Positions 45,278 through 54,345 are shown, counted from the stretch's first letter. The stretch is DNA of 64,000 nt from Clostridiaceae bacterium (GCA_018432235.1 JAHDLO010000010.1:124001-188000), one strand, 5' to 3'. Made by a program: numbers and translations. The notes: generated from the letters alone by a model not told the origin.

Positions 45278-45293
45278 ATTGGCACCTCCTTTT

Positions 45294-46562
45294 TTATAGG
45301 GTAAGCTCCTCTATCCACGGCCTCTTCATACTCTCTCGCCACAGCTTATTTAAGTAGCTTATAGAATATCTCTTTTCTACAAGATGATATAGGTAAGCCC
45401 CCCATTTTGTTAGATAATAGCTTCCCGCATCCTTGCGGGCAATTCCCAACAGCTTCATAAGGCTGAATAATAGCTTAAATTCCGACGCCATTTCCTTACC
45501 AAAAATCTGCCTGAATCTGTCGGAGTCGATTATCCCGTCATAGCAGCGCCAGAAAATCCAAAATATCATTTGCTCCTTCTCCGTCATGACATTGACAAGG
45601 TTTATTGGCAATTTACCATTGTTAACCGCTGCGGTATATGCTTTGATATCAAAGGTATTTGTATAGAAATAGGCATCTACCCTGGAGGAGGCTCCCGAAC
45701 CTATACCAATAAAGTCCTCACGAGTGACGGAGGTATATCTTTTTCTCTCCTTCCGTCCATAGGTCCAAACAGAGGTTTTTTCATAGCCCATTTCTGAAGC
45801 AATGCCCTCGATCAGCTGAAGCACCCTATACTCCTGAAGCTCATTCAAACGGCTTATGCCCCTGCTTTTTATCTCCTGATACAGTGTCGTCATAGGGAAT
45901 ACGATTAATGGATAAATAGAAAGCTGGTCAACATTGTAGGATAATGCTTTTCTGACATCCGCCTCTATTTCCTCTATTGTTTCCTCCGGCAGGCTGGTCA
46001 TAATATCGATATCCACGCAGTCGAAGTCAAATTCTGATATCAGCCTCAAGGTTTTATCCAGATAGCCTTCATCATAGCCTCTGCCTAAAAATTGCAGATG
46101 CTGCCTATGGAAGCTTTGAATACCTATGCTTAACATGTTAATACCACAGGCCTTTATCATTCTTAGGGTTTCTACATTAACGGTGGAGGGGTGCAGCTCT
46201 ATACCGATATCCCCATCAAAAGCAAATTCCCGTCTTATATACGCTATTATCTCCGCCAGCTCCGCCATAAAAAGCGAGGGGGTTCCTCCGCCTATATATA
46301 AGGAAGTGAAGCGCAGCTCTGGCTTTAATGCCTTATACATTTGAAGCTCCTTGATAAGGGCATTTTTATAGGGCTCTAAAAGTGCCTCTTGGTATTTCAC
46401 CTTGTTGTAGGGACAATAGGGGCAAAGACTTTTGCAAAAGGGGACATGCAAATAAAGCCCTGTTTCATCAGTATTGAGAGACAATGTATTTTCTTGATAT
46501 CCTTTAAACAAGAAGGGCTCCTTCTTGTTTATAAGAAGCCTTCTAAAAATGTCAGCGATCAT
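45294..46562 (-). CDS. HemN-like radical SAM protein
   Basis: A 422-residue radical SAM protein related to coproporphyrinogen III dehydrogenase (HemN/HemW). LYLHVPFCKSLCPYCPYNK carries the CxxxCxxC cluster motif, SLYIGGGTPSL the SAM-binding glycines, and SIGIQSFHRQHLQFLGRGYDE the HemN-type central motif. The C-terminal ~130 residues are helical, as in HemN. Whether it acts in heme metabolism or on another substrate cannot be told, as the partner radical SAM protein downstream is unusual. GAGGAGG precedes the ATG. A perfect 26-bp palindrome covers the promoter. Confidence 0.8.
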   Translation of the reverse strand: MIADIFRRLLINKKEPFLFKGYQENTLSLNTDETGLYLHVPFCKSLCPYCPYNKVKYQEALLEPYKNALIKELQMYKALKPELRFTSLYIGGGTPSLFMAELAEIIAYIRREFAFDGDIGIELHPSTVNVETLRMIKACGINMLSIGIQSFHRQHLQFLGRGYDEGYLDKTLRLISEFDFDCVDIDIMTSLPEETIEEIEADVRKALSYNVDQLSIYPLIVFPMTTLYQEIKSRGISRLNELQEYRVLQLIEGIASEMGYEKTSVWTYGRKERKRYTSVTREDFIGIGSGASSRVDAYFYTNTFDIKAYTAAVNNGKLPINLVNVMTEKEQMIFWIFWRCYDGIIDSDRFRQIFGKEMASEFKLLFSLMKLLGIARKDAGSYYLTKWGAYLYHLVEKRYSISYLNKLWRESMKRPWIEELTL

Positions 46563-46583
46563 ATCGGGACCTCCTCACCAGAA

Positions 46584-46609
46584 TTTATAGTGTAATTTTA
46601 CACTATAAA
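46584..46609. promoter_or_regulatory. perfect palindromic operator of the radical SAM operon
   Basis: TTTATAGTGTAA, TT, TTACACTATAAA: 12-bp arms with two central bases. On the minus strand TTGCTG is followed 17 bases later by TAAAAT inside the palindrome, so a repressor bound here would cover the -10. Shape and length suit a TetR-like or other dimeric repressor. No regulator gene is adjacent. Confidence 0.72.
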
Positions 46610-46839
46610 TGTAAAATCAGCAACCCTTATAACATTAATTTAACAATATCCCTTTATCAATCTTTTAAGTTCCCTTAACAATTGTGATCTTAACAATAGG
46701 TCGTAATTCCTATTTCACTCTTTCTACTCAGAAACACGAAATAACCTACATTTAACATGGATTTCATGCCGTTTTATCATTTGGAGGTTACTATGTATAT
46801 AGAGTGCTGCTGATATTAATGATAAGGAAGTGAATAACA

Positions 46840-47430
46840 TTGTTCATGCAAACCCATAGCCTTATAAGTCAAGCTGTAGCTTCAGTTATCCAGGAGAGGC
46901 TTAATTTTACCCTTAACAAGGATGCATTTCAATATGGCTCTATAAAGCCGGATTTTTACCCTCACCTAATGCTTATGCCCCATTACAAGGAATCTTCCTC
47001 GGATATTATATATAAAAGAATACAGGACCTACAGCATCAAAGCATCCCTTTAAATGCCAAGGCCCTAAAGCATTACTCTTTGGAGCTTGGAGTTATCAAT
47101 CACTTTCTGGCAGATTACTTTTGTGCCGTCCACAACGAAGACAAAAAAAGTGCCCTGCCAAGCCATCTCTTTTACGAGCACCAGCTGGCAAGGAAATTTG
47201 CAAACAGCAATATCAAAGAAATTTCTTCATCTATCATCACTAGTCTAAAAAAGACCCCAGCAGAATATAAATCTAATCTGGTGGACTATATTAATAAAAG
47301 ACATATTGAGTACTTAAATAGACCTTCTGATATGGCAAAGGATATATACTTCAGCCTGGAGGTATGCATCGTAGCTTCCTCGGAAATATTGCTGAAGAGC
47401 ATGGCCAGCCTTGCTGAAAATATTGCTTAG
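46840..47430 (+). CDS. zinc-dependent phospholipase C-like protein
   Basis: A 196-residue protein of the zinc-dependent phospholipase C/S1-P1-like helical fold. THSLISQAVAS at the N-terminus, GSIKPDFYPHL, PHYKES and GVINHFLADYFCAVH provide the conserved His/Asp metal ligands. There is no signal peptide, so it is probably cytoplasmic and not a toxin-type secreted lipase. The start is TTG at 46840, seven bases after AAGGAAG; an ATG at 46846 is the alternative. It ends in a terminator shared with the convergent ATPase gene. Confidence 0.8.
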   Translation: MFMQTHSLISQAVASVIQERLNFTLNKDAFQYGSIKPDFYPHLMLMPHYKESSSDIIYKRIQDLQHQSIPLNAKALKHYSLELGVINHFLADYFCAVHNEDKKSALPSHLFYEHQLARKFANSNIKEISSSIITSLKKTPAEYKSNLVDYINKRHIEYLNRPSDMAKDIYFSLEVCIVASSEILLKSMASLAENIA

Positions 47431-47463
47431 ATAATTACTTTTTTTCGTTTATTATATTTCTCC

Positions 47464-48141
47464 CTATGCTTTTATATTATTTTGACAGTCCTTGAGACTG
47501 TCGCTTTTTTTTGTTAACTCTCCATTCTTCATAACATATACAAAATCACACAGCTTATCTATATCCTCGGAATTGTGGCTGGAAATCATAATAGTTACAC
47601 CTTGGGCTTTTAATTTAAGTATTATCTCTCTTATATCCCTGACGCCATCCTCATCTAACCCATTCATGGGCTCATCCAATATAAGCAGCTTTGGTTTTTC
47701 CATTATGGCCTGCGCTATTCCCAGTCTTTGCTTCATGCCTAGAGAGTACTTTTTTACCTTTTTGCTATCCTTTGGGTCTAAACCAACAAGCCTGATAGCA
47801 TCTTCTATTTCTTCATCTGTTATATTATTATTTATGGATGCCAGAAACTTGAGATTTTTAAAAGCTGAATAATTTGGCAGCAATCCGTTTTTATCCAATA
47901 ATAAACCGAGGCTTTTAGGGAAGCTTCCGTCGCTTATCATTTCACCAAAAACCCGTATTTCACCTGATGTAGCAGCTATCAATCCACTGATTGCCTTAAA
48001 CAACATACTTTTCCCAGAGCCATTTCTCCCCACAATTCCATAGATATATCCGGCCTCAACCTCCATATTTATATTATTTAGAATTAATTGATTTTTTACT
48101 TTTTTATATAAGTCTTTTATAATAACAACCTTCTCAGACAT
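47464..48141 (-). CDS. ABC transporter ATP-binding protein of the secreted-protein cluster
   Basis: A 225-residue ATPase. GIVGRNGSGKSML is Walker A, YSLGMKQRLGIAQA the signature region, LLILDEPMNGLD Walker B with D-loop, and SSHN the H-loop. It resembles ATPases of bacteriocin-immunity or ABC-2 export systems. It is the last gene of a five-gene minus-strand cluster, 13 bases after a permease. Its final ~15 codons are shaped by a plus-strand terminator, which gives Lys-Lys-Ser-Asp near the end. Confidence 0.9.
   Translation of the reverse strand: MSEKVVIIKDLYKKVKNQLILNNINMEVEAGYIYGIVGRNGSGKSMLFKAISGLIAATSGEIRVFGEMISDGSFPKSLGLLLDKNGLLPNYSAFKNLKFLASINNNITDEEIEDAIRLVGLDPKDSKKVKKYSLGMKQRLGIAQAIMEKPKLLILDEPMNGLDEDGVRDIREIILKLKAQGVTIMISSHNSEDIDKLCDFVYVMKNGELTKKSDSLKDCQNNIKA
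47484..47512 (+). terminator. terminator of the phospholipase-like gene, inside the ATPase coding end
   Basis: GACAGTC (47484-47490) and GACTGTC (47496-47502) around CTTGA, then a run of eight T on the plus strand. It lies within the last codons of the convergent ATPase gene. Confidence 0.8.
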
Positions 48142-48154
48142 GCTATTCCTCCTT

Positions 48155-48955
48155 CTATAGACTCTCTTCAGTTAACAAACTTTCCAGGTGGGTTTTCCCG
48201 AAGTAATGTAATAAAACCACCAGCACCCATATTGAAATAATGATATAAGCGTAGGACCATGAAAAAGTGAAATCAATAGTATCATGCTTCGAAAGTATTC
48301 CTTGATTAAAGGGCAGCCATTTATTTAGCTGCAGATTTACTTCTTCTATTCCTATGGATACAAAAATACCAATCATTATTATAGTGAAGGATAACTTAGA
48401 ATTTTTTGTAATGATTGTAAAAAATAAATTCATCAAAATTGCCACAAAGGTTGATGCAATTAGAAGTAAAAGCTGATGCAGTATCAGACTGGAGCTGCTA
48501 TACGCCTTAAGCAAACCTACTTTATCATCTGCATTTAATATTGAGCCTGGATTATTTATAAGCTTTAACAGCATTAGATTAATACCATAGCCAAGTATGT
48601 AATATGCCGATACAAAAATAACTATAGAAATAAGCATACTATTCAGCCATGCTTTGAAGCTGCCGACTCTTATCAGAACATTAATGCTCCTGTCACGAAA
48701 TTGCTTATTAACAAACAAGCCTGCTAGAATTAGTATAGGGACTTGATGCAATGACCATCTTAATAATTCATAATTAATGCTCCTTGGTCCATTAAAAAAT
48801 AGAATTACTGTTTCAAACCCTTCCAGTCTGAAATTACCTCCATAAAAATATACGGATGACAAAAAATATAAAATAAAAATTCCAGAAATAATTATGAAGG
48901 CTCTTTTATTTAAAAAATCATGGATATTTAATAATATTAATCTTAATAGCAGCAT
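48155..48955 (-). CDS. ABC-2-like permease subunit C
   Basis: A 266-residue membrane protein with about six hydrophobic helices and no recognised motif. It is third of three consecutive, weakly similar permease genes. ATG 48955 is preferred because GGAGGTG lies just before it; an upstream ATG at 48967 overlaps the previous stop as TGATG. It precedes the ATPase by 13 bases. Likely part of one transporter with the other two and the ATPase. Confidence 0.75.
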   Translation of the reverse strand: MLLLRLILLNIHDFLNKRAFIIISGIFILYFLSSVYFYGGNFRLEGFETVILFFNGPRSINYELLRWSLHQVPILILAGLFVNKQFRDRSINVLIRVGSFKAWLNSMLISIVIFVSAYYILGYGINLMLLKLINNPGSILNADDKVGLLKAYSSSSLILHQLLLLIASTFVAILMNLFFTIITKNSKLSFTIIMIGIFVSIGIEEVNLQLNKWLPFNQGILSKHDTIDFTFSWSYAYIIISIWVLVVLLHYFGKTHLESLLTEESL

Positions 48956-48966
48956 CTTCACCTCCA

Positions 48967-49749
48967 TCAGAAATCAAGCTTGCAGACCTTAGACCTGCCC
49001 CCTAAAAGCAAAAGCCCAATTAATATTAACCAGTATGCAAGCGAATATATAAAACCTATATTATTGCTTGATTTACTCAAAAAGTTATCAAAAAATATAG
49101 TATTATTGACAAAGGTTATAAAATAAAATGACGACAGTCGGCTAAGAAAAATAATGATACTTCCACAGTTAATACCAATAGTGATTAAAAGAGCAAATAC
49201 ACTATTCCCGATATAGATATTAGATACAAAAAATATCAAGCCCAATGTGGAAAGGTAAAGAAACACCAGTAATAAATTTGATAATACTAAACTTAAAGGA
49301 TTCATCAAACTTAACTCCATTTCGTACTTAGCGTACTTATATAGAGCGTATTCACTCCAGCCATTATTAAATTTTAACGTTATTAATGCCTGCAAAAGCA
49401 TTATTATTAACAAGACTGCCATCATAATTAAAGCAATCATAAAAACACATCCTACAGCAGTCTTAAACCAGTCCTTTCTGTCTTGAAATCTTATAACCAT
49501 CTCTCTTTTTATTTGTGCAATAGGATACATTATAATCATAAATACAACCGATATCATATAAAATAAAACAAAAAAATCATTGAAAATAAAGAGAATATAA
49601 TCAAAAAAGTTCTTTTCTAAATTGGTATCAAGCAAAAATTCTCTAAATTTAAAGAAGCTCAAAGCTATGAATATTGCTATATATACATGCACCATTTTTT
49701 TAGAATAAAGTATGCTCAAATAAGCAATAGATTTTTTACCATTCCTCAT
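48967..49749 (-). CDS. ABC-2-like permease subunit B
   Basis: A 260-residue membrane protein with about six helices (for example FFVLFYMISVVFMIIMYPIAQI and VFALLITIGINCGSIIIFL). No named motif. ATG 49749 lies 14 bases inside the upstream gene, with GGAG ten bases before it. Its TGA touches the next gene. The tight overlaps show that the three permeases are translated together. Confidence 0.75.
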   Translation of the reverse strand: MRNGKKSIAYLSILYSKKMVHVYIAIFIALSFFKFREFLLDTNLEKNFFDYILFIFNDFFVLFYMISVVFMIIMYPIAQIKREMVIRFQDRKDWFKTAVGCVFMIALIMMAVLLIIMLLQALITLKFNNGWSEYALYKYAKYEMELSLMNPLSLVLSNLLLVFLYLSTLGLIFFVSNIYIGNSVFALLITIGINCGSIIIFLSRLSSFYFITFVNNTIFFDNFLSKSSNNIGFIYSLAYWLILIGLLLLGGRSKVCKLDF

Positions 49750-50497
49750 ATCTTAATGCTCCTATAAAGAATATTATAACTCCTGTTAATAGCAAAACTA
49801 CATCGTAGCTTAATATGTTAACCAACTTAAGATCCTTGTAATAATTGATATCAAACAAAATGGCTGCATTAAAATATTTATTTATTTGAACCAATATTGT
49901 ACCCGAAAATATATAAAAAACAAAAGGAGATAACACAGCAAGATATTGGTTCTTGAATATTGTTGAAAGACCTAGACCTAATGTTGAAAAAACTACGCCA
50001 CACACAAATGAATTTGCTATTAATATAAATATATATATTACAGGTGATTCCTGATAAATAGAGTTATATAGGTTTATATTCAATAAATCTGTTGAAGATA
50101 AATCAAAATTCTTCGTAACAGCAAATAGAAAAAAGCTTATCAAAAGGCTTAAGAACAACACTAGCCCACCGGCCAAGGCATTAACAAGCAGCCTGATTAC
50201 CAGATATCTTACAGACTTCATTTTAATAAATATATAATGATTGAACCCTGAGTTAAAATCTTCAACCAAGGATGCTGCATAGGGTAAAGAAACCAGCATG
50301 GGAAATGCAAAGCTTAAAACCGCACTGGTGCCTTGACTATAGGCGTACATAAATAAATATATGGCATTTGTTCCTGGATAATTTTTAAATATGTATTCTG
50401 CGGAACCGATAAAAATACAAATAAAGGTCAACAGAAAGCTTATTGCTGTTGTTTTAGAGAAAAATGCTCTTTTTAGCTCTTCTTTTATATAGCTCAT
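49736..50497 (-). CDS. ABC-2-like permease subunit A
   Basis: A 253-residue membrane protein with about six helices. It begins MSYIKEELKRAFFSKTTAISF, typical of ABC-2-type exporter subunits whose N-terminal helix lies along the membrane. ATG 50497 is supported by GGAGG; the frame runs on upstream through a hairpin and is not coding there. First transporter gene after the secreted protein gene. It recalls families such as DUF2705, but that is from memory and uncertain. Confidence 0.75.
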   Translation of the reverse strand: MSYIKEELKRAFFSKTTAISFLLTFICIFIGSAEYIFKNYPGTNAIYLFMYAYSQGTSAVLSFAFPMLVSLPYAASLVEDFNSGFNHYIFIKMKSVRYLVIRLLVNALAGGLVLFLSLLISFFLFAVTKNFDLSSTDLLNINLYNSIYQESPVIYIFILIANSFVCGVVFSTLGLGLSTIFKNQYLAVLSPFVFYIFSGTILVQINKYFNAAILFDINYYKDLKLVNILSYDVVLLLTGVIIFFIGALRYEEW

Positions 50498-50513
50498 GTT
50501 TATACCTCCATTG

Positions 50514-50540
50514 ATGGGTGCCTCGAATCGAGGCACCCAT
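50514..50540 (-). other. intercistronic hairpin between the secreted-protein gene and permease A
   Basis: Perfect 13-bp arms ATGGGTGCCTCGA and TCGAGGCACCCAT around one base. No T run follows on the minus strand, so it is more likely a partial terminator or mRNA-stabilising stem that lets the first gene be expressed above the transporter. Confidence 0.7.
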
Positions 50541-50553
50541 AGAGTTTTATAAT

Positions 50554-50955
50554 TTATTGCTCGTCAGGACTCCATGTACCAGTAGTGCTTGTTGTTGTCC
50601 ATTGATTTAGGGGAGTAGATAAATTCAATTTAACTTTTTTATTTACATAATAATTCGCTGAACTATAGTTCATTATATAACGACCTGTCGCACTATATGT
50701 AACTTTATTAGTTATGTTCGCTCCCCCTTCATCTTCAATCCAAGAAACTAAGGCTCTGTCTCTTTCAATAGTAGATACATTGTTTACGGCCGAAGAGGTG
50801 TTTACCTTTGTGAGAGGGGATGTCTCGAAGTCAGCAACAACTGGTACAGTAGCATTATATGGTGCTACTTCTCTAACATTTGCATTTACAATTCCAGCAG
50901 TTCCTACAATTAATCCACAAATCATTAACATACTTATAAATTTTCTCGCTTTCAC
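50554..50955 (-). CDS. small secreted protein, first gene of an ABC transporter cluster
   Basis: A 133-residue exported protein. A signal peptide (about 1-25: MKARKFISMLMICGLIVG, then VNA as likely signal-peptidase site) precedes a ~108-residue mature part rich in Ser, Thr, Asn and Tyr, without cysteines. Aromatic points are SWIEDEGG, YIMNYSSANYYV and, at the C-terminus, QWTTTSTTGTWSPDEQ. GTG 50955 is chosen because AGGAGG lies eight bases before it. The layout (small secreted protein, hairpin, membrane proteins, ATPase) recalls bacteriocin or cell-envelope modules; lactococcin-972-like and DUF2712-like families are possible relatives, but I cannot confirm either. Confidence 0.72.
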   Translation of the reverse strand: MKARKFISMLMICGLIVGTAGIVNANVREVAPYNATVPVVADFETSPLTKVNTSSAVNNVSTIERDRALVSWIEDEGGANITNKVTYSATGRYIMNYSSANYYVNKKVKLNLSTPLNQWTTTSTTGTWSPDEQ

Positions 50956-51125
50956 AACAAATTCCTCCTTTGTTTTCTTTCCTGAATTACACGACCAATT
51001 TCCCACTAATATCTTATAGCACTTTTACATTCTAATCCCCCCTTTAAACAAATTTCATACTAAAGACACTCGAAATTACAATTGGTTCCATAAAAATATA
51101 TATTTTTTGAAAAAATTTCAAAAAA

Positions 51126-51172
51126 ATAACAATACACTTTATATCTATCTAAGATATAAAGTGTATTGTTAT
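51126..51172. terminator. 21-bp inverted repeat downstream of ileS
   Basis: Arms 51126-51146 and 51152-51172 pair perfectly around ATCTA. On the minus strand TTTTTT follows. It backs up the shorter ileS terminator at 51183-51205, or may be the remnant of a small hairpin element. Confidence 0.6.
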
Positions 51173-51182
51173 GAATCATAAA

Positions 51183-51205
51183 ACTGCCACCCTTACAGTG
51201 GCAGT
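51183..51205 (-). terminator. ileS terminator
   Basis: ACTGCCAC and GTGGCAGT around seven bases, followed on the minus strand by TTTT, just after the ileS stop. Confidence 0.8.
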
Positions 51206-51211
51206 CCTATT

Positions 51212-54200
51212 TTACAGCCTTTCTATTTTAATTCCGGTATCATGATCATTAATGTTTTGTACCTCTAAGCCTGCACCCTCCAGTCTTTCGATACTGACAG
51301 CCAGAGTCTCCTGCTTGATATACTCCTCATGGAATTTAAAGGCCTTTGTCACCTCGTCATCCCCTTCATAGTATATCTTAATTTGGTCAGCCACCTCGTA
51401 GTCATTGTTCTTACGCATTTGCTGAACCTTAGAAATAAACTCTCTGGCATAGCCCTCGTCTACTAGCTCCTGAGTTAGGTGGGTGTCTAATATAACAAAG
51501 AGATTGTTTTCTGTTTCAACCGTAAAGCCTTCCTTAGAAGCTATGGTGATTTGAACATAATCCTTCAGGATTTCCACCGCTTCACCCTCCAGCTCCAGTG
51601 ATAAGGTCTCTCCTGCCTCCAGCTTCGCCGCCACCTCTGCAGCATCCAGCTGACTTAACACCTGACCAAATGCCTTTATTTTTGAGCCCAAGATAGAACC
51701 TGCTGCTCTAAAGTTGGGCTTAAGGTTAAAATTCATGTACTCCTTAAGATCCTTCTCAAAGACTACCTCCTTGATATTTAGCTCCTCCTGCATCAATGGC
51801 ACAAGGTCTGAAATTAAGGCTTCAAACTTTCCATCTACTAAAATCTTTTGTAGAGGCTGACGAACCTTTATCTTTGCCTGTGCTCTTGCAGCTCTGCCTA
51901 AGCCTACAAGATCTCTAACAAGATCCATTCTTTCCTCTACAGCCTTATCGATTAAATCACTATTTGACACTGGATAATCAGCTAAATGCACTGAAAGCTC
52001 CCCTGTCAGGTTTTGATATATCTCCTCTGACATAAATGGTGCAAATGGGGCCACAAGCTTTGATACCCCCACCAATAGCTCATAGGTGGTGTTGTACACT
52101 GCCTTCTTATCGTCAGTTAGCTCCGTTGCCCAGAAGCGACGTCTTGCCCTTCTGATGTACCAGTTGGAGAGGTCCTCATTGACAAATTCCTGAATCTTAC
52201 GTACGGCCTTTGTCAGGTCGAATACTCCTAAGTCAGCATCCACTGCCGCCACTAAACTGTTAAACTTGGACAATATCCATCTGTCCAGCTCAGGTCTATC
52301 CTTATAATCAACAAAGAAGCTTTTTGCATCAATGTCGTCTGTATTGGCATATAGGGTAAAGAAGGTATACACATTTTGCAGTGTTGTAAAGAATTTACTT
52401 TGCACCTCTTTAAGCCCCTCTATATCAAAGCGTGTGGGTGTCCATGCCGGTGATACATGCAGCAGGTACCATCTTAATACGTCCGCACCATATTGATCAA
52501 ATAGCTCAAATGGATCTACCGTATTACCCTTTGACTTAGACATCTTACGGCCTTCCTTGTCTAGGATCAGGTCGTTTACCAGAACATTTTTATAAGGTGA
52601 TACACCCTTTATGAAGGTGGATATAACCAGCAATGAGTAGAACCAGCCTCTGGTCTGGTCGATACCCTCGCAGATATAGTCAGCAGGGAAGAGTTCGTCA
52701 AAGCTTTCCTTGTTTTCAAAGGGATAATGATGCTGTGCAAAGGGCATAGCCCCACTGTCAAACCAGCAGTCAATTACCTCCGTAACCCTTGTCATTGAAC
52801 CGCCGCATTTTGTACATTTTAAATGCACATCATCCACATATGGTCTATGCAGCTCTATGGTTTCATCAATTTCCTCTATGGCCTGCTGAACCAGCTCTTC
52901 TCTTGAGCCTACTGAAGTGGTATGCCCACAGCCGCATCGCCAAATATTTAAAGGTGTTCCCCAATATCTATTTCTTGATAGCGCCCAGTCATTAACATTC
53001 TCCAGCCAGTTGCCAAAACGCTTTTCACCAACATAGTCCGGGAACCAATTAACGCTATTGTTATTCTCGATCAGCTTATCCTTAAGCTTTGTCACCTCGA
53101 TATACCAGCTGGGCTTTCCATAGTATAACAGCGGTGTAGAGCATCTCCAGCAGTGGGGATAGTTATGATCCATTTTTTCCTTTTTAAATAGCTTACCTTC
53201 TGCATGCAGCCATTTGATAATATCAACATCGCAGTCCATAACAAACCTGCCCTCCCATGGGGTAGTGGTGTATTTCCCACTCTCATCCACCGGCTGAAGC
53301 ACAGGTAAATCATAGCGTCTACCCACCTGATAGTCATCCTCACCAAAGGCAGGAGCGATATGAACAATACCGGTACCGTCCTCTGTTGTAACGAAATCGG
53401 CAACGGTGACGAAAAAGGCCTTTTTCTCTGGCTTAACAAAGGGCATCAGCTGTTCATACTCAACATACTCCAGCGCCTCACCCTTAAATTCCTCTATAAC
53501 CTCGTAATCCTCACCTATGACTTTGGCAGCCAGATTCTTTTCTACGATATAAACCTTATCCTGATGCTTAGCCTTAACATAGGTTTCCTTTGGATTTACT
53601 GCTAATGCCACATTGGAAGCCAAAGTCCAGGGCGTAGTGGTCCATACGAGGAAATACTCATCGGCATCCTTTCGTTTAACCGGCACGATTACTGTGTTGG
53701 ATTTGATTTCCTTATAGCCCTGAGACACCTCGTGGGATGCCAGCCCGGTGCCGCATCTTGGGCAATAGGGCAGTATTTTATGTCCCTCATAGATATAGCC
53801 CTGCTTAAAGAATTGGTCTAATATCCACCAAACAGACTCGATGTAGTTATTGTCCAATGTAATATAGGGATTATCCAGGTCTATGGCATAGCCCATACGG
53901 CTGGTCATTTCCCGCCATAGCTTTTCGTAGCTAAATACTGACTCTCGGCATTTCGCGTTGAATTTATCTAAGCCATAGGCCTCGATATCCTGCTTGCTGG
54001 AAAGCTTCAGCTGCTTTTCAACCTCGATTTCAACCGGAAGCCCGTGGGTATCCCATCCAGCCTTTCGCTTTACCTGATGACCCGTCATGGTCTTATAACG
54101 ACAAACAGTGTCCTTTAGGGTTCTTGATATAACGTGATGTATTCCCGGTCTGCCATTGGCTGTTGGAGGGCCTTCATAGAAAACAAAGGATTTTTGCCCC

Positions 54201-54310
54201 TCTCTCGTTGTAATACTCTTATCCAAAACATCGTTTTTATCCCAGTATTCCGACACAGCACTTTCTCTTTGTGCCACCGGAAGATTCGATAATGCTTTAT
54301 ACTTTTCCAT
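51212..54310 (-). CDS. ileS: isoleucyl-tRNA synthetase, long (IleS2-type)
   Basis: A 1032-residue class I synthetase charging tRNA-Ile. GRPGIHHVISR is the HIGH-equivalent motif and KMSKSKGN the KMSKS loop; a CP1 editing domain lies between, with TTTPWTLASNVALAVNP. Its length and PPTANGRPGIHH motif fit the eukaryote-like IleS2 group, which in other bacteria is often mupirocin-tolerant; tolerance here is inference. Zinc-type cysteine pairs appear as CPRCGTGL, CWRC and CTKCGG. ATG 54310 has AAAGG nine bases upstream. It is preceded by a T-box leader and a consensus promoter. Confidence 0.95.
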   Translation of the reverse strand: MEKYKALSNLPVAQRESAVSEYWDKNDVLDKSITTREGQKSFVFYEGPPTANGRPGIHHVISRTLKDTVCRYKTMTGHQVKRKAGWDTHGLPVEIEVEKQLKLSSKQDIEAYGLDKFNAKCRESVFSYEKLWREMTSRMGYAIDLDNPYITLDNNYIESVWWILDQFFKQGYIYEGHKILPYCPRCGTGLASHEVSQGYKEIKSNTVIVPVKRKDADEYFLVWTTTPWTLASNVALAVNPKETYVKAKHQDKVYIVEKNLAAKVIGEDYEVIEEFKGEALEYVEYEQLMPFVKPEKKAFFVTVADFVTTEDGTGIVHIAPAFGEDDYQVGRRYDLPVLQPVDESGKYTTTPWEGRFVMDCDVDIIKWLHAEGKLFKKEKMDHNYPHCWRCSTPLLYYGKPSWYIEVTKLKDKLIENNNSVNWFPDYVGEKRFGNWLENVNDWALSRNRYWGTPLNIWRCGCGHTTSVGSREELVQQAIEEIDETIELHRPYVDDVHLKCTKCGGSMTRVTEVIDCWFDSGAMPFAQHHYPFENKESFDELFPADYICEGIDQTRGWFYSLLVISTFIKGVSPYKNVLVNDLILDKEGRKMSKSKGNTVDPFELFDQYGADVLRWYLLHVSPAWTPTRFDIEGLKEVQSKFFTTLQNVYTFFTLYANTDDIDAKSFFVDYKDRPELDRWILSKFNSLVAAVDADLGVFDLTKAVRKIQEFVNEDLSNWYIRRARRRFWATELTDDKKAVYNTTYELLVGVSKLVAPFAPFMSEEIYQNLTGELSVHLADYPVSNSDLIDKAVEERMDLVRDLVGLGRAARAQAKIKVRQPLQKILVDGKFEALISDLVPLMQEELNIKEVVFEKDLKEYMNFNLKPNFRAAGSILGSKIKAFGQVLSQLDAAEVAAKLEAGETLSLELEGEAVEILKDYVQITIASKEGFTVETENNLFVILDTHLTQELVDEGYAREFISKVQQMRKNNDYEVADQIKIYYEGDDEVTKAFKFHEEYIKQETLAVSIERLEGAGLEVQNINDHDTGIKIERL

Positions 54311-54345
54311 GCATCTCATCCTTTCTGCTTGAGTTTGAAAATATA

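Noticed and set aside
44375..46562. Ribosomally made, modified peptide cluster around the radical SAM genes
   Set aside because: No short precursor gene with a ribosome binding site was found upstream, between or downstream of the pair.
50554..50955. Firm lactococcin-972 bacteriocin call
   Set aside because: The mature part lacks the diagnostic Gly-Gly-x-Trp-x-Tyr-Gly opening and I cannot run a profile search; left as a possible relative only.
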